Below are positions 9,411 to 17,638 of a stretch of 64,000 nucleotides of DNA, piece by piece. Each line of letters begins with the position of its first letter. The first letter of the stretch is position 1. Both the position numbers and the translations under genes were made by a program. The DNA lies in assembly GCA_002733205.1 (NCBI GenBank), contig NVUW01000001.1, positions 186,001 through 250,000 on the forward strand, read 5' to 3'. This DNA comes from Thalassobium sp. Its GTDB lineage: Bacteria > Pseudomonadota > Gammaproteobacteria > Pseudomonadales > Oceanobacteraceae. The notes under the pieces are model-generated. The model worked only from the letters and a program-made list of their open reading frames with translations, was not told the origin of the DNA and searched no databases.

Positions 9411-10535
9411 ATGCGTGTAAAAAATATCGCTCAGTTAGGCATTAAAGAGTTATACAGCCTGAAAGCCGACCCGGTGTTATTACTGCTGATTATTTATATT
9501 TTTTCGGTGGCGGTTTATACCGTCGCAACCGGGGTCAATTTTGAAGTTAAAAACGCGTCGGTCGCCGTGGTTGATGATGATAACTCACCGCTGTCACGGC
9601 AAATTACAGCAAGCCTGTTAGCACCAGAATTTCAGCCCGCCGTAAAGATTGATGCTTCGCGCATGAATGAGGTATTGGATCAGGGCGAGTTTGTGTTTGT
9701 ACTGGTATTTCCACCAAACTTTGAGCGCGATCTGCTGCAGGGCAAAAAACCGGAAGTACAATTAAACGTCGACGCCTCCGCCATGACTCAGGCCGGTAAT
9801 GGCGCGGTGTATATTCAGCAGATCATTCTCGCCGAGGCCATTCATGCGCTGTCACCAACACTCAATTTTACCGACAAACTGCCGGTTAACATCAGCGTGC
9901 GTAAGCTGTTTAATCCGAACTCAAGCTCGGCCTGGTTTAACTCGGTGATGCAGGTGATTAACAGTGTGACCATGCTCGGCATTATTCTGACCGGTGCCGC
10001 ACTGATCCGTGAGCGCGAGCATGGCACTATTGAGCATTTATTGGTGATGCCGGTAACACCAGCAGAAATTATGCTGGCGAAAATCTGGGCCAATGGTCTG
10101 GTGATTTTAATAGCAACGCTGCTGTCGCTTTGGCTGGTCGTGAATAAACTGCTGGAGGTGCCGATTCATGGCTCAGTGGGATTGTTTGCGCTGGCGTCTG
10201 CAATCTATTTATTTTCGGTGACCTCGCTGGGCATTATGCTCGGCACCCTGACCCGTTCAATGGCGCAGTTCGGGCTGTTGATTATTCCGGTGGTGGTGAT
10301 TATGTATCTGCTGTCGGGCGGCACCACGCCGCAGGAAAGCATGCCCGATGCGCTGCGCTGGATTATGCAGCTGTCGCCATCTACCCATTTTGTGTCGCTG
10401 GCGCAGGATATTCTCTATCGCGGGGCAGGCATTGAGAGTGTGTGGCCATTGCTGCTGATCCTGCTGGCCATTGGTGCGGTGTTTTTCAGCGTGGCCCTGG
10501 CACGCTTCCGCAAAGCCATTGTCAGTATGGGCTGA
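9411..10535 (+). CDS. yhhJ: ABC-2 type permease (YhhJ-like)
   Basis: A 374-residue inner-membrane permease, the half-transporter partner of the RbbA-like fusion, starting two bases after its stop. It has an N-terminal TM (about 25-45), a large periplasmic domain (about 50-170) and five TMs in the C-terminal half, with the ABC-2 signatures REREHGTIEHLLVMPVTPAEI and LSGGTTPQESMPDALRWIMQLSP. The stop codon lies inside the hairpin GGGCTGA/TCAGCCC (10529-10547) that separates it from the converging VF530 gene. The hairpin has no strong T-tract, so it may only be a weak terminator. Confidence 0.92.
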   Translation: MRVKNIAQLGIKELYSLKADPVLLLLIIYIFSVAVYTVATGVNFEVKNASVAVVDDDNSPLSRQITASLLAPEFQPAVKIDASRMNEVLDQGEFVFVLVFPPNFERDLLQGKKPEVQLNVDASAMTQAGNGAVYIQQIILAEAIHALSPTLNFTDKLPVNISVRKLFNPNSSSAWFNSVMQVINSVTMLGIILTGAALIREREHGTIEHLLVMPVTPAEIMLAKIWANGLVILIATLLSLWLVVNKLLEVPIHGSVGLFALASAIYLFSVTSLGIMLGTLTRSMAQFGLLIIPVVVIMYLLSGGTTPQESMPDALRWIMQLSPSTHFVSLAQDILYRGAGIESVWPLLLILLAIGAVFFSVALARFRKAIVSMG

Positions 10536-10555
10536 TGCATTCAGCCCAACCGGAT

Positions 10556-10945
10556 TTATTCGCCGCGGGCTTTTTTCCACGGGTCCGGCGCGCCGGGTTT
10601 ACGGGGTTTGGCGGCAGCGCTTTTTTGTTTCTGCGCCGCTTTGCTTAAACCATCACCGGCGGCCATGGTTTTTAACCGGCCACGGATGGCTTCGACCTCA
10701 AGTCCATCTTTAAAACCAATAAACACCGCTTCCACCTGTGCTCTGGCCCAGGGCGTGCGGCGCAGAAAGGTAAGACTGGAACGGATGCTGGGATTAGAGC
10801 GGAAACAGTTGATACGCACCAGATCGCTGAGCGTTGCCCAGCCATACTGATCCACCAGCTGGTTGAGCAGATTTTCCAGCGTAACACCCTGCAGATGGTC
10901 GGTTTTACGTGGTGCAGATGGAGTAGCAGGCGGGGTATCGGTCAT
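10556..10945 (-). CDS. VF530-family DNA-binding protein (DUF2132)
   Basis: A 129-residue protein whose centre (about 18-80: LQGVTLENLLNQLVDQYGW, then CFRSNPSIRSSLTFLRRTPW) is the compact VF530/DUF2132 domain, named for the Vibrio fischeri protein VF530 of solved structure. Flanking Ala/Pro/Lys-rich tails (TPPATPSAPRK at the N-terminus and a Lys/Ala/Pro-rich C-terminus) look disordered and basic, compatible with nucleic-acid binding. The ATG at 10945 has GGAAGAG nine bases ahead. Single-gene unit converging on the ABC operon. The biological role of the family is unclear. Confidence 0.85.
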   Translation of the reverse strand: MTDTPPATPSAPRKTDHLQGVTLENLLNQLVDQYGWATLSDLVRINCFRSNPSIRSSLTFLRRTPWARAQVEAVFIGFKDGLEVEAIRGRLKTMAAGDGLSKAAQKQKSAAAKPRKPGAPDPWKKARGE

Positions 10946-11088
10946 GATTTTCTCTTCCGGGTTCGTACTTAAGGCGCGACCTTAGCAGATGGAAGAAGAA
11001 GCGCATAGCGACAGGTTACAGCTGACACCATCATCTGCACGCTGTAAGAGCCAGCGACCGCCTCGACTGTCGCTGGCAACCGTCAGAA

Positions 11089-12207
11089 TTACTCGACCGG
11101 CTGAGCGCACTCGGAATGCGAAGGCTCGAACTTACAGCGGATTTTGCGCTGCAGGGTCAGCATATCGCCGTCGTAATAATCGCGATCACGCAGGGCAATC
11201 CGTGCCTGCTGCATCATCAGCTGATATTCGGCTTTATCTTCCGCTGAAATATGAATCCACAGATTCTCCGGCACATCACCGGTCTGGCGTTCCACTTCTT
11301 TTTCAATAGCAGCAAAGCGGCTGTAAAAATTCTCACGCACCAGCTGGGCAATTTCGGTCGGGAATTTATCTTTGCGACCAATTAACTGCAGCGTTAATTG
11401 CGAGAACGGATAATTCACAATGCCGCCTTTATCGCCGATACCGCGGTACAACTCCATAATGTTGTAAGCCACCAGCGGTGCCGGTAAAACATCCACGGCA
11501 TGGTTATTAAACTTGCTGCCGGCACTGACCACACTGGTCGGCACCGGGTTGGCGCCCAGTTGCAGAATCATTTCCGCCTGCACCAGGTCGTAATCCATTA
11601 CCGCCACCCGCTTACCGGCTGCTTTGGCCAGGGTGCTGATTTGCTTATCGTTGACGAAAATATAAGCCGCGCCCATTGGCGCAAAGCCCATCACCACAAA
11701 CTGACCTTCTTCCATGCGCGGTGCATTTTTCGGATTCACTAACACTTTCATCAGTATGTTCATATGCTTTGATGACGGGATTGCACCAATGGCATCGATG
11801 GTGCCGGTAAATTTATTAAATAAACGCGCGCGGATACCGGTAAATAAGGCGGCATCGCACTGCCCGGCTTTCAGGTCATCGGCCAGCACCCCTTCGTTGG
11901 TGTAGGCCTCCATATTAATGGTGACGCCCATATCCAGCATCCGTGCCTGCTGATCGACGGCGGCGGCATAAATAGGCCCGGAGCGGCCAAGAATATCCCA
12001 GACGCATACCGTACGTGGCGGAATATTGCCATCCACCAGAGTATCGCTGTAAAGCTTTTTAATGGCACCGATACGTTCATGTTCCGATAACGCCGGATTC
12101 ATTGCCTTAGCCCGCCAGGCCTCGGTTGTGGCTGTTGCCTGTGCTGCTTGCGCGGCCTGTGCGCCTGCGGTGAAGACTATCAGTGAGAACAGTAACGATC
12201 GGATCAT
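11089..12207 (-). CDS. Periplasmic putative solute-binding protein (AdeT1/2-like)
   Basis: A 372-residue secreted protein with a signal peptide (about 1-19, ending AQA). It resembles the AdeT1/2-type putative solute-binding family (DctP-like fold), with NIPPRTVCVWDILGRSGP, then a segment typical of periplasmic binding (QCDAALFTGIRARLFN, VMGFAPMGAAYIFVNDKQ). AdeT proteins have been linked to drug efflux in Acinetobacter, but that function is disputed. No transporter gene is adjacent, so whether it feeds a TRAP permease or binds a ligand alone is unknown. The motif TTGTTATT lies in its leader at 12228-12235. Three Cys near the ends may form disulfides. Confidence 0.72.
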   Translation of the reverse strand: MIRSLLFSLIVFTAGAQAAQAAQATATTEAWRAKAMNPALSEHERIGAIKKLYSDTLVDGNIPPRTVCVWDILGRSGPIYAAAVDQQARMLDMGVTINMEAYTNEGVLADDLKAGQCDAALFTGIRARLFNKFTGTIDAIGAIPSSKHMNILMKVLVNPKNAPRMEEGQFVVMGFAPMGAAYIFVNDKQISTLAKAAGKRVAVMDYDLVQAEMILQLGANPVPTSVVSAGSKFNNHAVDVLPAPLVAYNIMELYRGIGDKGGIVNYPFSQLTLQLIGRKDKFPTEIAQLVRENFYSRFAAIEKEVERQTGDVPENLWIHISAEDKAEYQLMMQQARIALRDRDYYDGDMLTLQRKIRCKFEPSHSECAQPVE

Positions 12208-12507
12208 GGGAGTGCCTGCGTATTGAATTGTTATTATTGTGCTGTCTGGCAGTACTTATCCGGTCAGACACGGCATGCACGATAGTAGCCTGATGCAGCA
12301 GGCAGCAGCAGGTGAAAAAAAGAAACGATAGGCATGTTTTTGGCCGGATCGGCCATGCCCTGCCAGCACAGCAGCCAAAGGCCAACCTTACAATAAATGA
12401 CAAAATACACATCAGGATCATAAAACTGACACCAAACCGTCATGCCAGACCCTTAGCCTCTCACGCCTGTACAGACATTAATCAACAGTAACCCTGTGAG
12501 ATCTGCC
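12208..12507. promoter_or_regulatory. Divergent intergenic region
   Basis: A 300-base gap between the leftward AdeT-like gene and the rightward 5'-nucleotidase lipoprotein gene, so promoters for both should lie here. Near the left gene the sequence is AT-rich (TTGTTATTATTGTG). Further right are GGCATG/CATGCC elements (for example 12332-12338 and 12353-12359). No ORF with coding character was found. Confidence 0.45.
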
Positions 12508-14325
12508 ATGAAACCGTTAAGCCGTATTATTGCCCTCAGCAGTTTGGGTCTGGTGACCCTGTTGAGCGGTTGTCAGGACGATGACAAAAAAGACTCTGCT
12601 AAAGCCATCGATCTGACCATCCTTCACACCAACGATCACCATTCTTATTTTGATGGCCAGACCTACGACCTGAAACTGAACTACAACACCGCCACCAGCG
12701 CCGCTGATGATGTTCGTCTGAATCTGGGTGGCTTTGCCCGTATTGCCAGTGCCATCAGCGAATACCGTGATGACAATACGCTGGTACTGAACAGCGGTGA
12801 GCTGAACGGCACACTGTACTTCAGCCTGTTTAAAGGTGAAGTGGACTTTAAAGTATTCAATGCCATTGGCCTGGATGCTTACGAGCTGGGCAACCACGAA
12901 TTTGATGAAGGTGAAAGCCGTCTGGCCGAACTGATTGATCTGGCCGAGTTTCCGGTGATCAGCGGTAATATTCACCCAACCAGCAGCAGCCCTTTGTATG
13001 GCTCTGATATTCAGCCTTACGTTATTAAAGAAGTCGATGGCGAACTGGTTGCAATTCTCGGCGTATTAAAAGTTGAGAAAACCCGTGAATCATCACTGGT
13101 TACCGATGCCGTTGAGTTTGATGAAGAAATTGCTTCGGTAAAAGCTCACGTCAGCACGCTGCAGCAAAAAGGCGTGAACAAAATTATTGTACTGAGCCAC
13201 CTGGGTTACGATTTTGATCAGGTTCTCGCCCGCAACGTGACCGATGTTGATGTTATTATCGGCGGCGATACCCATGACGTGCTCGATTCCAGCGGTGAAC
13301 TCAGCAACATGGGGGTAGATGTACATGGTGCCTATCCAACCGTAATTATGAACCCGGCCGGTAAACCGGTTTATATTGCGCAAGCCTGGGAATATGCCAA
13401 AGGCCTTGGCCGTATGAATATCTCTTTTGATAAACAAGGTGAGATCACCACCATCGACGGTAATTTAGAATTACTGGTTGGTGCGCCTTATCAGGTCAAA
13501 AATGACAGTAACGCCTGGGTGGATGCAACGGCAGAGCAGCAGACTCAGATTAAAAATACCATCCAGAATCTGAAAACCATCCGTGAAATAGCACCGGACA
13601 GCCGCATCGAAGATATTCTTGCTCCGTATAAAACAGAGCTGGAAACCTTCAAAAATGCATCACTGGGCACAGTGACCACCACCATGCCTTTTACCCGTAT
13701 TCCACAACCCTTTAATAATGGTGACACACCGTCAGGCAGCTACGCCGCGCAGGTGGTAGCCGATGCGTTTATGCAGTATTTGCCGAAAGCCGATGTGGCG
13801 ATTCAGAATGCCGGTGGCGTCCGGGCTGAAATGGCCAGCGGTAATTTCACCGTGGCCGATGCCTATACCATTCTGCCGTTTTCCAATACGGTGGTCACCA
13901 TCGATATGAGCGGTGCTGAGATTGTCAAAGTGCTGAACGAAGGTCTGGATTATGCACAGGGCATCTCTGGTTCGACCGGTGCTTTCCCTTATTCATCCAA
14001 TCTGCGTTATGACGTGACACTGGGTGCGCCTGCCGGTACCGGTATTCATAATGTTGAAGTGCGCAACCGTGCCACAGGCGTGTGGAGCACGATTGATATG
14101 AACGCCACCTACGCGGTAGCCACCAACTCGTTTACCGCACTGGGTAAAGACGGCTACATCACCTTTGCCAATGTGCGTGCAGCCAACCCGGCGGCGTTTG
14201 AGGAATCGGATGTTGCTTATGCCGTCCCCTTAATCGAATATTTCCGTGATGTCCTAACCGATAATATTTTACCGCCACTGGACGCTGCGAATTACTGTAT
14301 TAAATCAGTAAACGTTGCGCCCTGA
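12508..14325 (+). CDS. 5'-nucleotidase/UshA-family metallophosphatase lipoprotein
   Basis: A 605-residue lipoprotein that should hydrolyse nucleotides (or another phosphoester) in the periplasm or at the outer membrane. The start is the ATG at 12508, giving a signal MKPLSRIIALSSLGLVTLLS followed by lipobox Cys and DDDKKD; an in-frame GTG lies at 12496. Metallophosphatase motifs are TILHTNDHHSYF, GNHEFDEG, SHLGYDFD and GGDTHD. The C-terminal 5_nucleotid_C domain (from about residue 385) has QNAGGVRAEMASG and ILPFSNTVVT. Asp after the lipobox Cys (CQDDD, D at +3) does not give the clean inner-membrane retention signal. It is monocistronic with a strong terminator. Confidence 0.9.
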   Translation: MKPLSRIIALSSLGLVTLLSGCQDDDKKDSAKAIDLTILHTNDHHSYFDGQTYDLKLNYNTATSAADDVRLNLGGFARIASAISEYRDDNTLVLNSGELNGTLYFSLFKGEVDFKVFNAIGLDAYELGNHEFDEGESRLAELIDLAEFPVISGNIHPTSSSPLYGSDIQPYVIKEVDGELVAILGVLKVEKTRESSLVTDAVEFDEEIASVKAHVSTLQQKGVNKIIVLSHLGYDFDQVLARNVTDVDVIIGGDTHDVLDSSGELSNMGVDVHGAYPTVIMNPAGKPVYIAQAWEYAKGLGRMNISFDKQGEITTIDGNLELLVGAPYQVKNDSNAWVDATAEQQTQIKNTIQNLKTIREIAPDSRIEDILAPYKTELETFKNASLGTVTTTMPFTRIPQPFNNGDTPSGSYAAQVVADAFMQYLPKADVAIQNAGGVRAEMASGNFTVADAYTILPFSNTVVTIDMSGAEIVKVLNEGLDYAQGISGSTGAFPYSSNLRYDVTLGAPAGTGIHNVEVRNRATGVWSTIDMNATYAVATNSFTALGKDGYITFANVRAANPAAFEESDVAYAVPLIEYFRDVLTDNILPPLDAANYCIKSVNVAP

Positions 14326-14373
14326 GCAACAGCGGATAAGCGACGCATTCTGTCGCCATAAGCGTTAAAAATC

Positions 14374-14408
14374 ACCGGCCCGGCGTTATGCCTGGCCGGT
14401 TTTTTTTA
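14374..14408 (+). terminator. Rho-independent terminator
   Basis: Stem ACCGGCC (14374-14380) pairs with GGCCGGT (14394-14400) over a 13-base loop, followed by a T run to 14408. The right arm, the T-tract and the following ATGCCTGC match the reverse complement of the left end of the 59-bp repeat at 24025 and 27097 (one extra T), so a terminator module is shared between loci. Confidence 0.85.
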
Positions 14409-14425
14409 TGCCTGCGTTAGCCGGT

Positions 14426-15709
14426 TTATTGAATACGGTTTTTGGCTTCAATCCACTGCGCCATATATTGCGTACTTTTCAAGCTGTGATGACGCAGCAT
14501 CATGCCGTAAAAATGCTGCTGACGATGGGCCTGAATATCCTTACCGATAGCGGCCAGACGCTGCTGCAAACGCGGCGCATGCTCACGGAAAGAAAAACGT
14601 GACCTAATCAGATTAAGTCCGTTAGCCTGTAACCCCTGCCACTGAATTTCATCCTGATACAGCGTCACTGCCTGCTGAATAAAATCTTCTGCACGATTGG
14701 CAACCAGTGCCGCTTCAGAGCCCGGAGCATACATACCTTCCGCACCAATGGCGGTGGTCACCGCTGGCGTACCGCATTCGGCCGCATCTATTAGTTTGCC
14801 TTTTAATCCGGCCCCAAAACGTAATGGTGCCAGCATCACCCGCGCGGAGCGCACCACCTGCCGGGCATCTTCTGCCCAGCCTTTCACCAGAAATCCCTGC
14901 CGCGCATTATGCAGCTGGGTGGCTTTGGGAGGCGGGTAAGCACCGTAAATATGCAACTCCACCTGGGGTAGTTGCTGGCGAATGGCCGGCCACAGAGATT
15001 CTTTTAAATAGCGTACAGCATCCCAGTTAGGCTCATGGCGGAAGTTACCGATACTGATAAAGTGCTGACGCTGTGCAAAATCCGGCACGACCTGTCCGCT
15101 GTTTTTTTCAGCCTGCATAAACGGCAGATACAACAACTGAGTGGCCGGCACATTAAATTGTGACTCCAGCCAGTGCATTTCAAACTCTGAAATCATCAGG
15201 CTCAGATCGCAACGCAGAATGGCGGCAATTTCACGTACCGCCAACTCGCTGTGCATGTATTCTGCGGGCGGCTCAATAGCCGATTGTTCTGGGCTGGCCT
15301 TCACCATGGCCGCGCGCGCATAACGCAGACAGTGCAGGTCTTCGGTATCGAGAATACGCAACGCTTGCGGACAATATTTTTCCACCCGCCAGCCGAATTG
15401 TTCTTCCATCATAAAACGGTCAAACATCACCGCATCGGGCTTCAGCTGCTGAATAAACGCATCAAACGATGAACAGTTCAGCGCCAGTTTATGCGGTTGA
15501 ATATTCAGCGCCGGTAAATCGGCGGCATGTTCACTGAATTCGGCCGGTGAGCCGTAATGTACGGCATAGCCATCCTGCTGCAGCGCCTGAATCAGCTGCA
15601 GCATACGGCTGCCCGCCGCTGAGGAGTTGGGCTCTGGCCAGACATAGCCAATCACCAGCAATTTTTTTTCTGGCATGGTCATTTCGGGGGAAGTCTTGAA
15701 ATCAGTCAT
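14426..15709 (-). CDS. Glycosyltransferase, GT4-like
   Basis: A 427-residue cytoplasmic glycosyltransferase of the GT-B type. The N-terminal part (ending near residue 215) opens with LLVIGYVWPEPNSSAAGSR, the donor/acceptor loop with the G-S-R pattern common in family 4. The C-terminal part has ISIGNFRHEPNWDAVRYLKE, then RVMLAPLRFGAGLKGKLIDA and CGTPAVTTAIGAEGM, the sugar-nucleotide-binding region. The start at 15709 was kept; MTMPEKK, 9 residues in, is a possible alternative. It stands alone, with no polysaccharide cluster beside it, so the glycan made is unknown. Confidence 0.85.
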   Translation of the reverse strand: MTDFKTSPEMTMPEKKLLVIGYVWPEPNSSAAGSRMLQLIQALQQDGYAVHYGSPAEFSEHAADLPALNIQPHKLALNCSSFDAFIQQLKPDAVMFDRFMMEEQFGWRVEKYCPQALRILDTEDLHCLRYARAAMVKASPEQSAIEPPAEYMHSELAVREIAAILRCDLSLMISEFEMHWLESQFNVPATQLLYLPFMQAEKNSGQVVPDFAQRQHFISIGNFRHEPNWDAVRYLKESLWPAIRQQLPQVELHIYGAYPPPKATQLHNARQGFLVKGWAEDARQVVRSARVMLAPLRFGAGLKGKLIDAAECGTPAVTTAIGAEGMYAPGSEAALVANRAEDFIQQAVTLYQDEIQWQGLQANGLNLIRSRFSFREHAPRLQQRLAAIGKDIQAHRQQHFYGMMLRHHSLKSTQYMAQWIEAKNRIQ

Positions 15710-15750
15710 CGGCGGATTATAGCGGCCGCAAGGCCCCGACCGCTATCAGG

Positions 15751-15785
15751 TTAAGGCACCACTGAATAATTCAGCGGTGCCTTAA
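15751..15785. repeat. 35-bp palindromic element, copy A
   Basis: Near-perfect palindrome with arms TTAAGGCACC/GGTGCCTTAA and core CTGAATAATTCAG (15762-15774). It contains the HPP gene's TAA stop (15782-15784). The same element is at 16999-17033 and, degenerated, at 23900-23934. It could act as a bidirectional terminator or be a mobile palindrome. Confidence 0.85.
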
Positions 15786-16270
15786 AACCAGCGCAACGGA
15801 TACACACGACGGTTGATCATACGGTGATAGATCACACCAAACAGCACGATCAATAAGGTGCCGCTGAACACCGGAGTCAGCAGAAAATCCCACTCAGGAA
15901 CCGTCAGCATAACCAGCAATGGATTCGCGCCGGCCGGTGGATGCAAAGTATTGGTCAGCACCATCAGACTAACCCCAAGCCCGGTCGCCAGCCCCAGAGT
16001 CAGTGGATTCACATCCAGATGCTGTAGAACCAGCAGCCCGATCAGAGCGGTCAGCAGGTGGCCACCGATAATATTGCGCGGCTGTGCCAGCGGGCTGTCG
16101 GGCAAGGCAAACAGAATCACCATGGTGGCACCAAAGGGCGCCATGATCAGCAGGCTGTGCTGCCAGTGCTGCAGTAATGCCAGACTACTGATACAGAGCA
16201 TCGCCCCGGCGCCGGCCAGTAATGCAGCCTTGAGCGAGGTTATGGATGGGTGGCGTAAAAGATGAAACAT
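15782..16270 (-). CDS. HPP-family integral membrane protein
   Basis: A 162-residue protein with four to five TM helices and the HPP family signature (HPPAGANPLLVMLTVPEW, about residues 109-126), after which the family is named. HPP proteins are inner-membrane proteins; a plant member transports nitrite, but bacterial roles are unproven. The start is the ATG at 16270, preceded by GGGAGA; a 12-residue upstream extension lacks a ribosome site. It is transcribed divergently from a TetR gene across 125 bases that contain two TetR-like operators, so it is the likely regulated target. Its stop codon lies in palindrome copy A. Confidence 0.88.
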   Translation of the reverse strand: MFHLLRHPSITSLKAALLAGAGAMLCISSLALLQHWQHSLLIMAPFGATMVILFALPDSPLAQPRNIIGGHLLTALIGLLVLQHLDVNPLTLGLATGLGVSLMVLTNTLHPPAGANPLLVMLTVPEWDFLLTPVFSGTLLIVLFGVIYHRMINRRVYPLRWF

Positions 16271-16310
16271 AAATTCTCCCGTGATACGGCTTGAACGGTT
16301 AAACACAAAA

Positions 16311-16360
16311 GTAGACCAACCTGTCTACCAGAAACTATAAGGTAGACAACTCGGTATACC
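16311..16360. promoter_or_regulatory. Two TetR-type operators
   Basis: Site 1 is GTAGAC-N6-GTCTAC at 16311-16328, a perfect inverted repeat. Site 2 is GGTAGAC-N6-GTATACC at 16341-16360, imperfect by one pair. Both share the TAGAC/GTCTA-type half-site common among TetR repressors and lie 30 bases centre to centre between the HPP and tetR starts. Autoregulation plus control of HPP is the natural inference. Confidence 0.75.
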
Positions 16361-16395
16361 TTTGTCAATATCGGGTTTTCAGCGGAGCCTTTGCC

Positions 16396-17013
16396 ATGAC
16401 ACTGACAACATCCACAACGACAACCCCTACAATCCCGGCATCAGCACCCGCAAAACAGCAGCAGCTTGTTCACACCGCGTTTACCCTGTTTTACCGCGAC
16501 AGCATTCATGGCGTTGGCATTAATCAGATTCTGCAGGAATCCGGTATCGCAAAAAAAACCCTGTATCATCATTTCGCCAGCAAAGACGAGTTGGTGCTGG
16601 CGGTGCTGGCGTATCGTGATGAGGTATTTTTCAGTTGGCTGCAAAGCCGCATCCATCACGCGGCGACAGCAGAAGCGCTGGTGCAGAACTGGTTTGCCGC
16701 CCTGGATGACTGGTTTCATAACCGCGTGGCTGAATTGCAGGAATTCCGCGGCTGCTTTTTTATGCACAGCGCGGCCGAATTTACCGATCCGGCTCATCCG
16801 GTTCACCAGCACTGTGCACAACACAAAGCACGGCTTTGCCGCATGCTGGGTAAGCAGCTGGGCCAGTGGCTGGATATAAAAAGCGCGAAAAAACTGGCGG
16901 ATGATTTATGTTTATTAAAAGAAGGCGCGATTGTTTGCGCCCAGGTGCAGGGCAATAAAAAAGCCGCCCGGCAGGCGGCTTTAATAGCATCAGGGTTATT
17001 AAGGCACCTCTGA
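16396..17013 (+). CDS. TetR/AcrR-family transcriptional regulator
   Basis: A 205-residue repressor. The N-terminal helix-turn-helix (about 17-65) has AFTLFYRDSIHGVGINQILQ and KKTLYHHFASKDELV, the most conserved TetR sequence. The ligand-binding C-terminal half contains a Cys in FRGCFFMHSAAEF, common in members that sense electrophiles or small metabolites. It is divergent from the HPP gene with two matching operators between them. The last codons run through a terminator-like hairpin (16961-16983) and then into palindrome copy B, which provides the final residues LRHL and the TGA stop, so the native C-terminus may have been changed by insertion of the element. Confidence 0.92.
   Translation: MTLTTSTTTTPTIPASAPAKQQQLVHTAFTLFYRDSIHGVGINQILQESGIAKKTLYHHFASKDELVLAVLAYRDEVFFSWLQSRIHHAATAEALVQNWFAALDDWFHNRVAELQEFRGCFFMHSAAEFTDPAHPVHQHCAQHKARLCRMLGKQLGQWLDIKSAKKLADDLCLLKEGAIVCAQVQGNKKAARQAALIASGLLRHL
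16961..16984 (+). terminator. Terminator-like hairpin inside the tetR 3' end
   Basis: AAGCCGCC (16961-16968), five-base loop, GGCGGCTT (16974-16981), preceded by an A-rich tract and followed by TTTAAT. It lies within the tetR coding frame, 30 bases before the stop, which is unusual. Confidence 0.6.
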
Positions 17014-17033
17014 ATAATTCAGAGATGTCTTAA
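16999..17033. repeat. 35-bp palindromic element, copy B
   Basis: Same element as 15751-15785: left arm TTAAGGCACC identical, core CTGAATAATTCAG (17010-17022) identical, right arm diverged (ATGTCTTAA). It encodes the last four residues and stop of tetR. Copies A and B bound the HPP/tetR pair at both 3' ends. Confidence 0.85.
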
Positions 17034-17056
17034 CCAAACGGCTAAGTGAAGGGCCG

Positions 17057-17638
17057 TCAATTGCCCCGTAATGGCGGCTTCGGCATCTGATTAACTGGCC
17101 TCTCCAGCACTTCGCGATACCAGATCGGCCAGCCGCGACTGGCACGGATTAATAATTTAATGCCGCTATTCAGTTCTTCCAGCTGCGCCGCCGACAGGTA
17201 ATACAGCGTTTCACCCTGTGCATTGGTGCCATCTTTTTGTGGCTTAATACGAATTTCCGGTACGTTAAAATCGCGCAGCCATTGCGGCGGTTTATTGTCT
17301 TCCAATGCTTCAAAGCGCACATCGGTAATACTGCAATCGGCCACGGCTACCGGACCGGTCGGCCGCTTATTGCATTGTTCCAGCTGCGCCTGTAACGCGG
17401 CACGTTCACGGTTGCATACGCTCAATGCCGAGCTGCATTCCTGCAGCTGACTGGCACTGCTCTGCAGATCCAGCTTTAACTGATCACGCTCGCTGCTAAC
17501 CTGCTGCAACTGATGTTTCAGGTCATTCACCCGGTACTCTTCTGCCGCCATTAACTGATTGTGCGTACTGGTCAGCATTACGCAACCCGGCAGGAAAAGC
17601 GGCAGCGCCGCAACAAACAAACTCTGGCTCAGTTTCAT
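17057..17638 (-). CDS. Envelope protein with lipobox-like signal and coiled coil
   Basis: No known family recognised. It has 193 residues from the ATG at 17638, chosen because GGGAGG lies nine bases upstream and the ATG overlaps the previous stop as ATGA. N-terminus: MKLSQSLFVAALPLFLPGC, a signal peptide with a lipobox-like LPGC, so a lipoprotein is likely. Residues about 35-85 are a Gln/Leu/Glu/Ser-rich coiled coil (LKHQLQQVSSERDQLKLDLQ). A C-terminal domain (about 100-193) follows with four Cys overall and WPIWYREVLERPVN. The coiled coil resembles that of the preceding gene, which suggests that the two products interact at the envelope. Confidence 0.7.
   Translation of the reverse strand: MKLSQSLFVAALPLFLPGCVMLTSTHNQLMAAEEYRVNDLKHQLQQVSSERDQLKLDLQSSASQLQECSSALSVCNRERAALQAQLEQCNKRPTGPVAVADCSITDVRFEALEDNKPPQWLRDFNVPEIRIKPQKDGTNAQGETLYYLSAAQLEELNSGIKLLIRASRGWPIWYREVLERPVNQMPKPPLRGN

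Noticed and set aside
15751-17033. Insertion sequence around HPP/tetR
   Set aside because: No transposase and the ends are palindromes with no target duplication seen.
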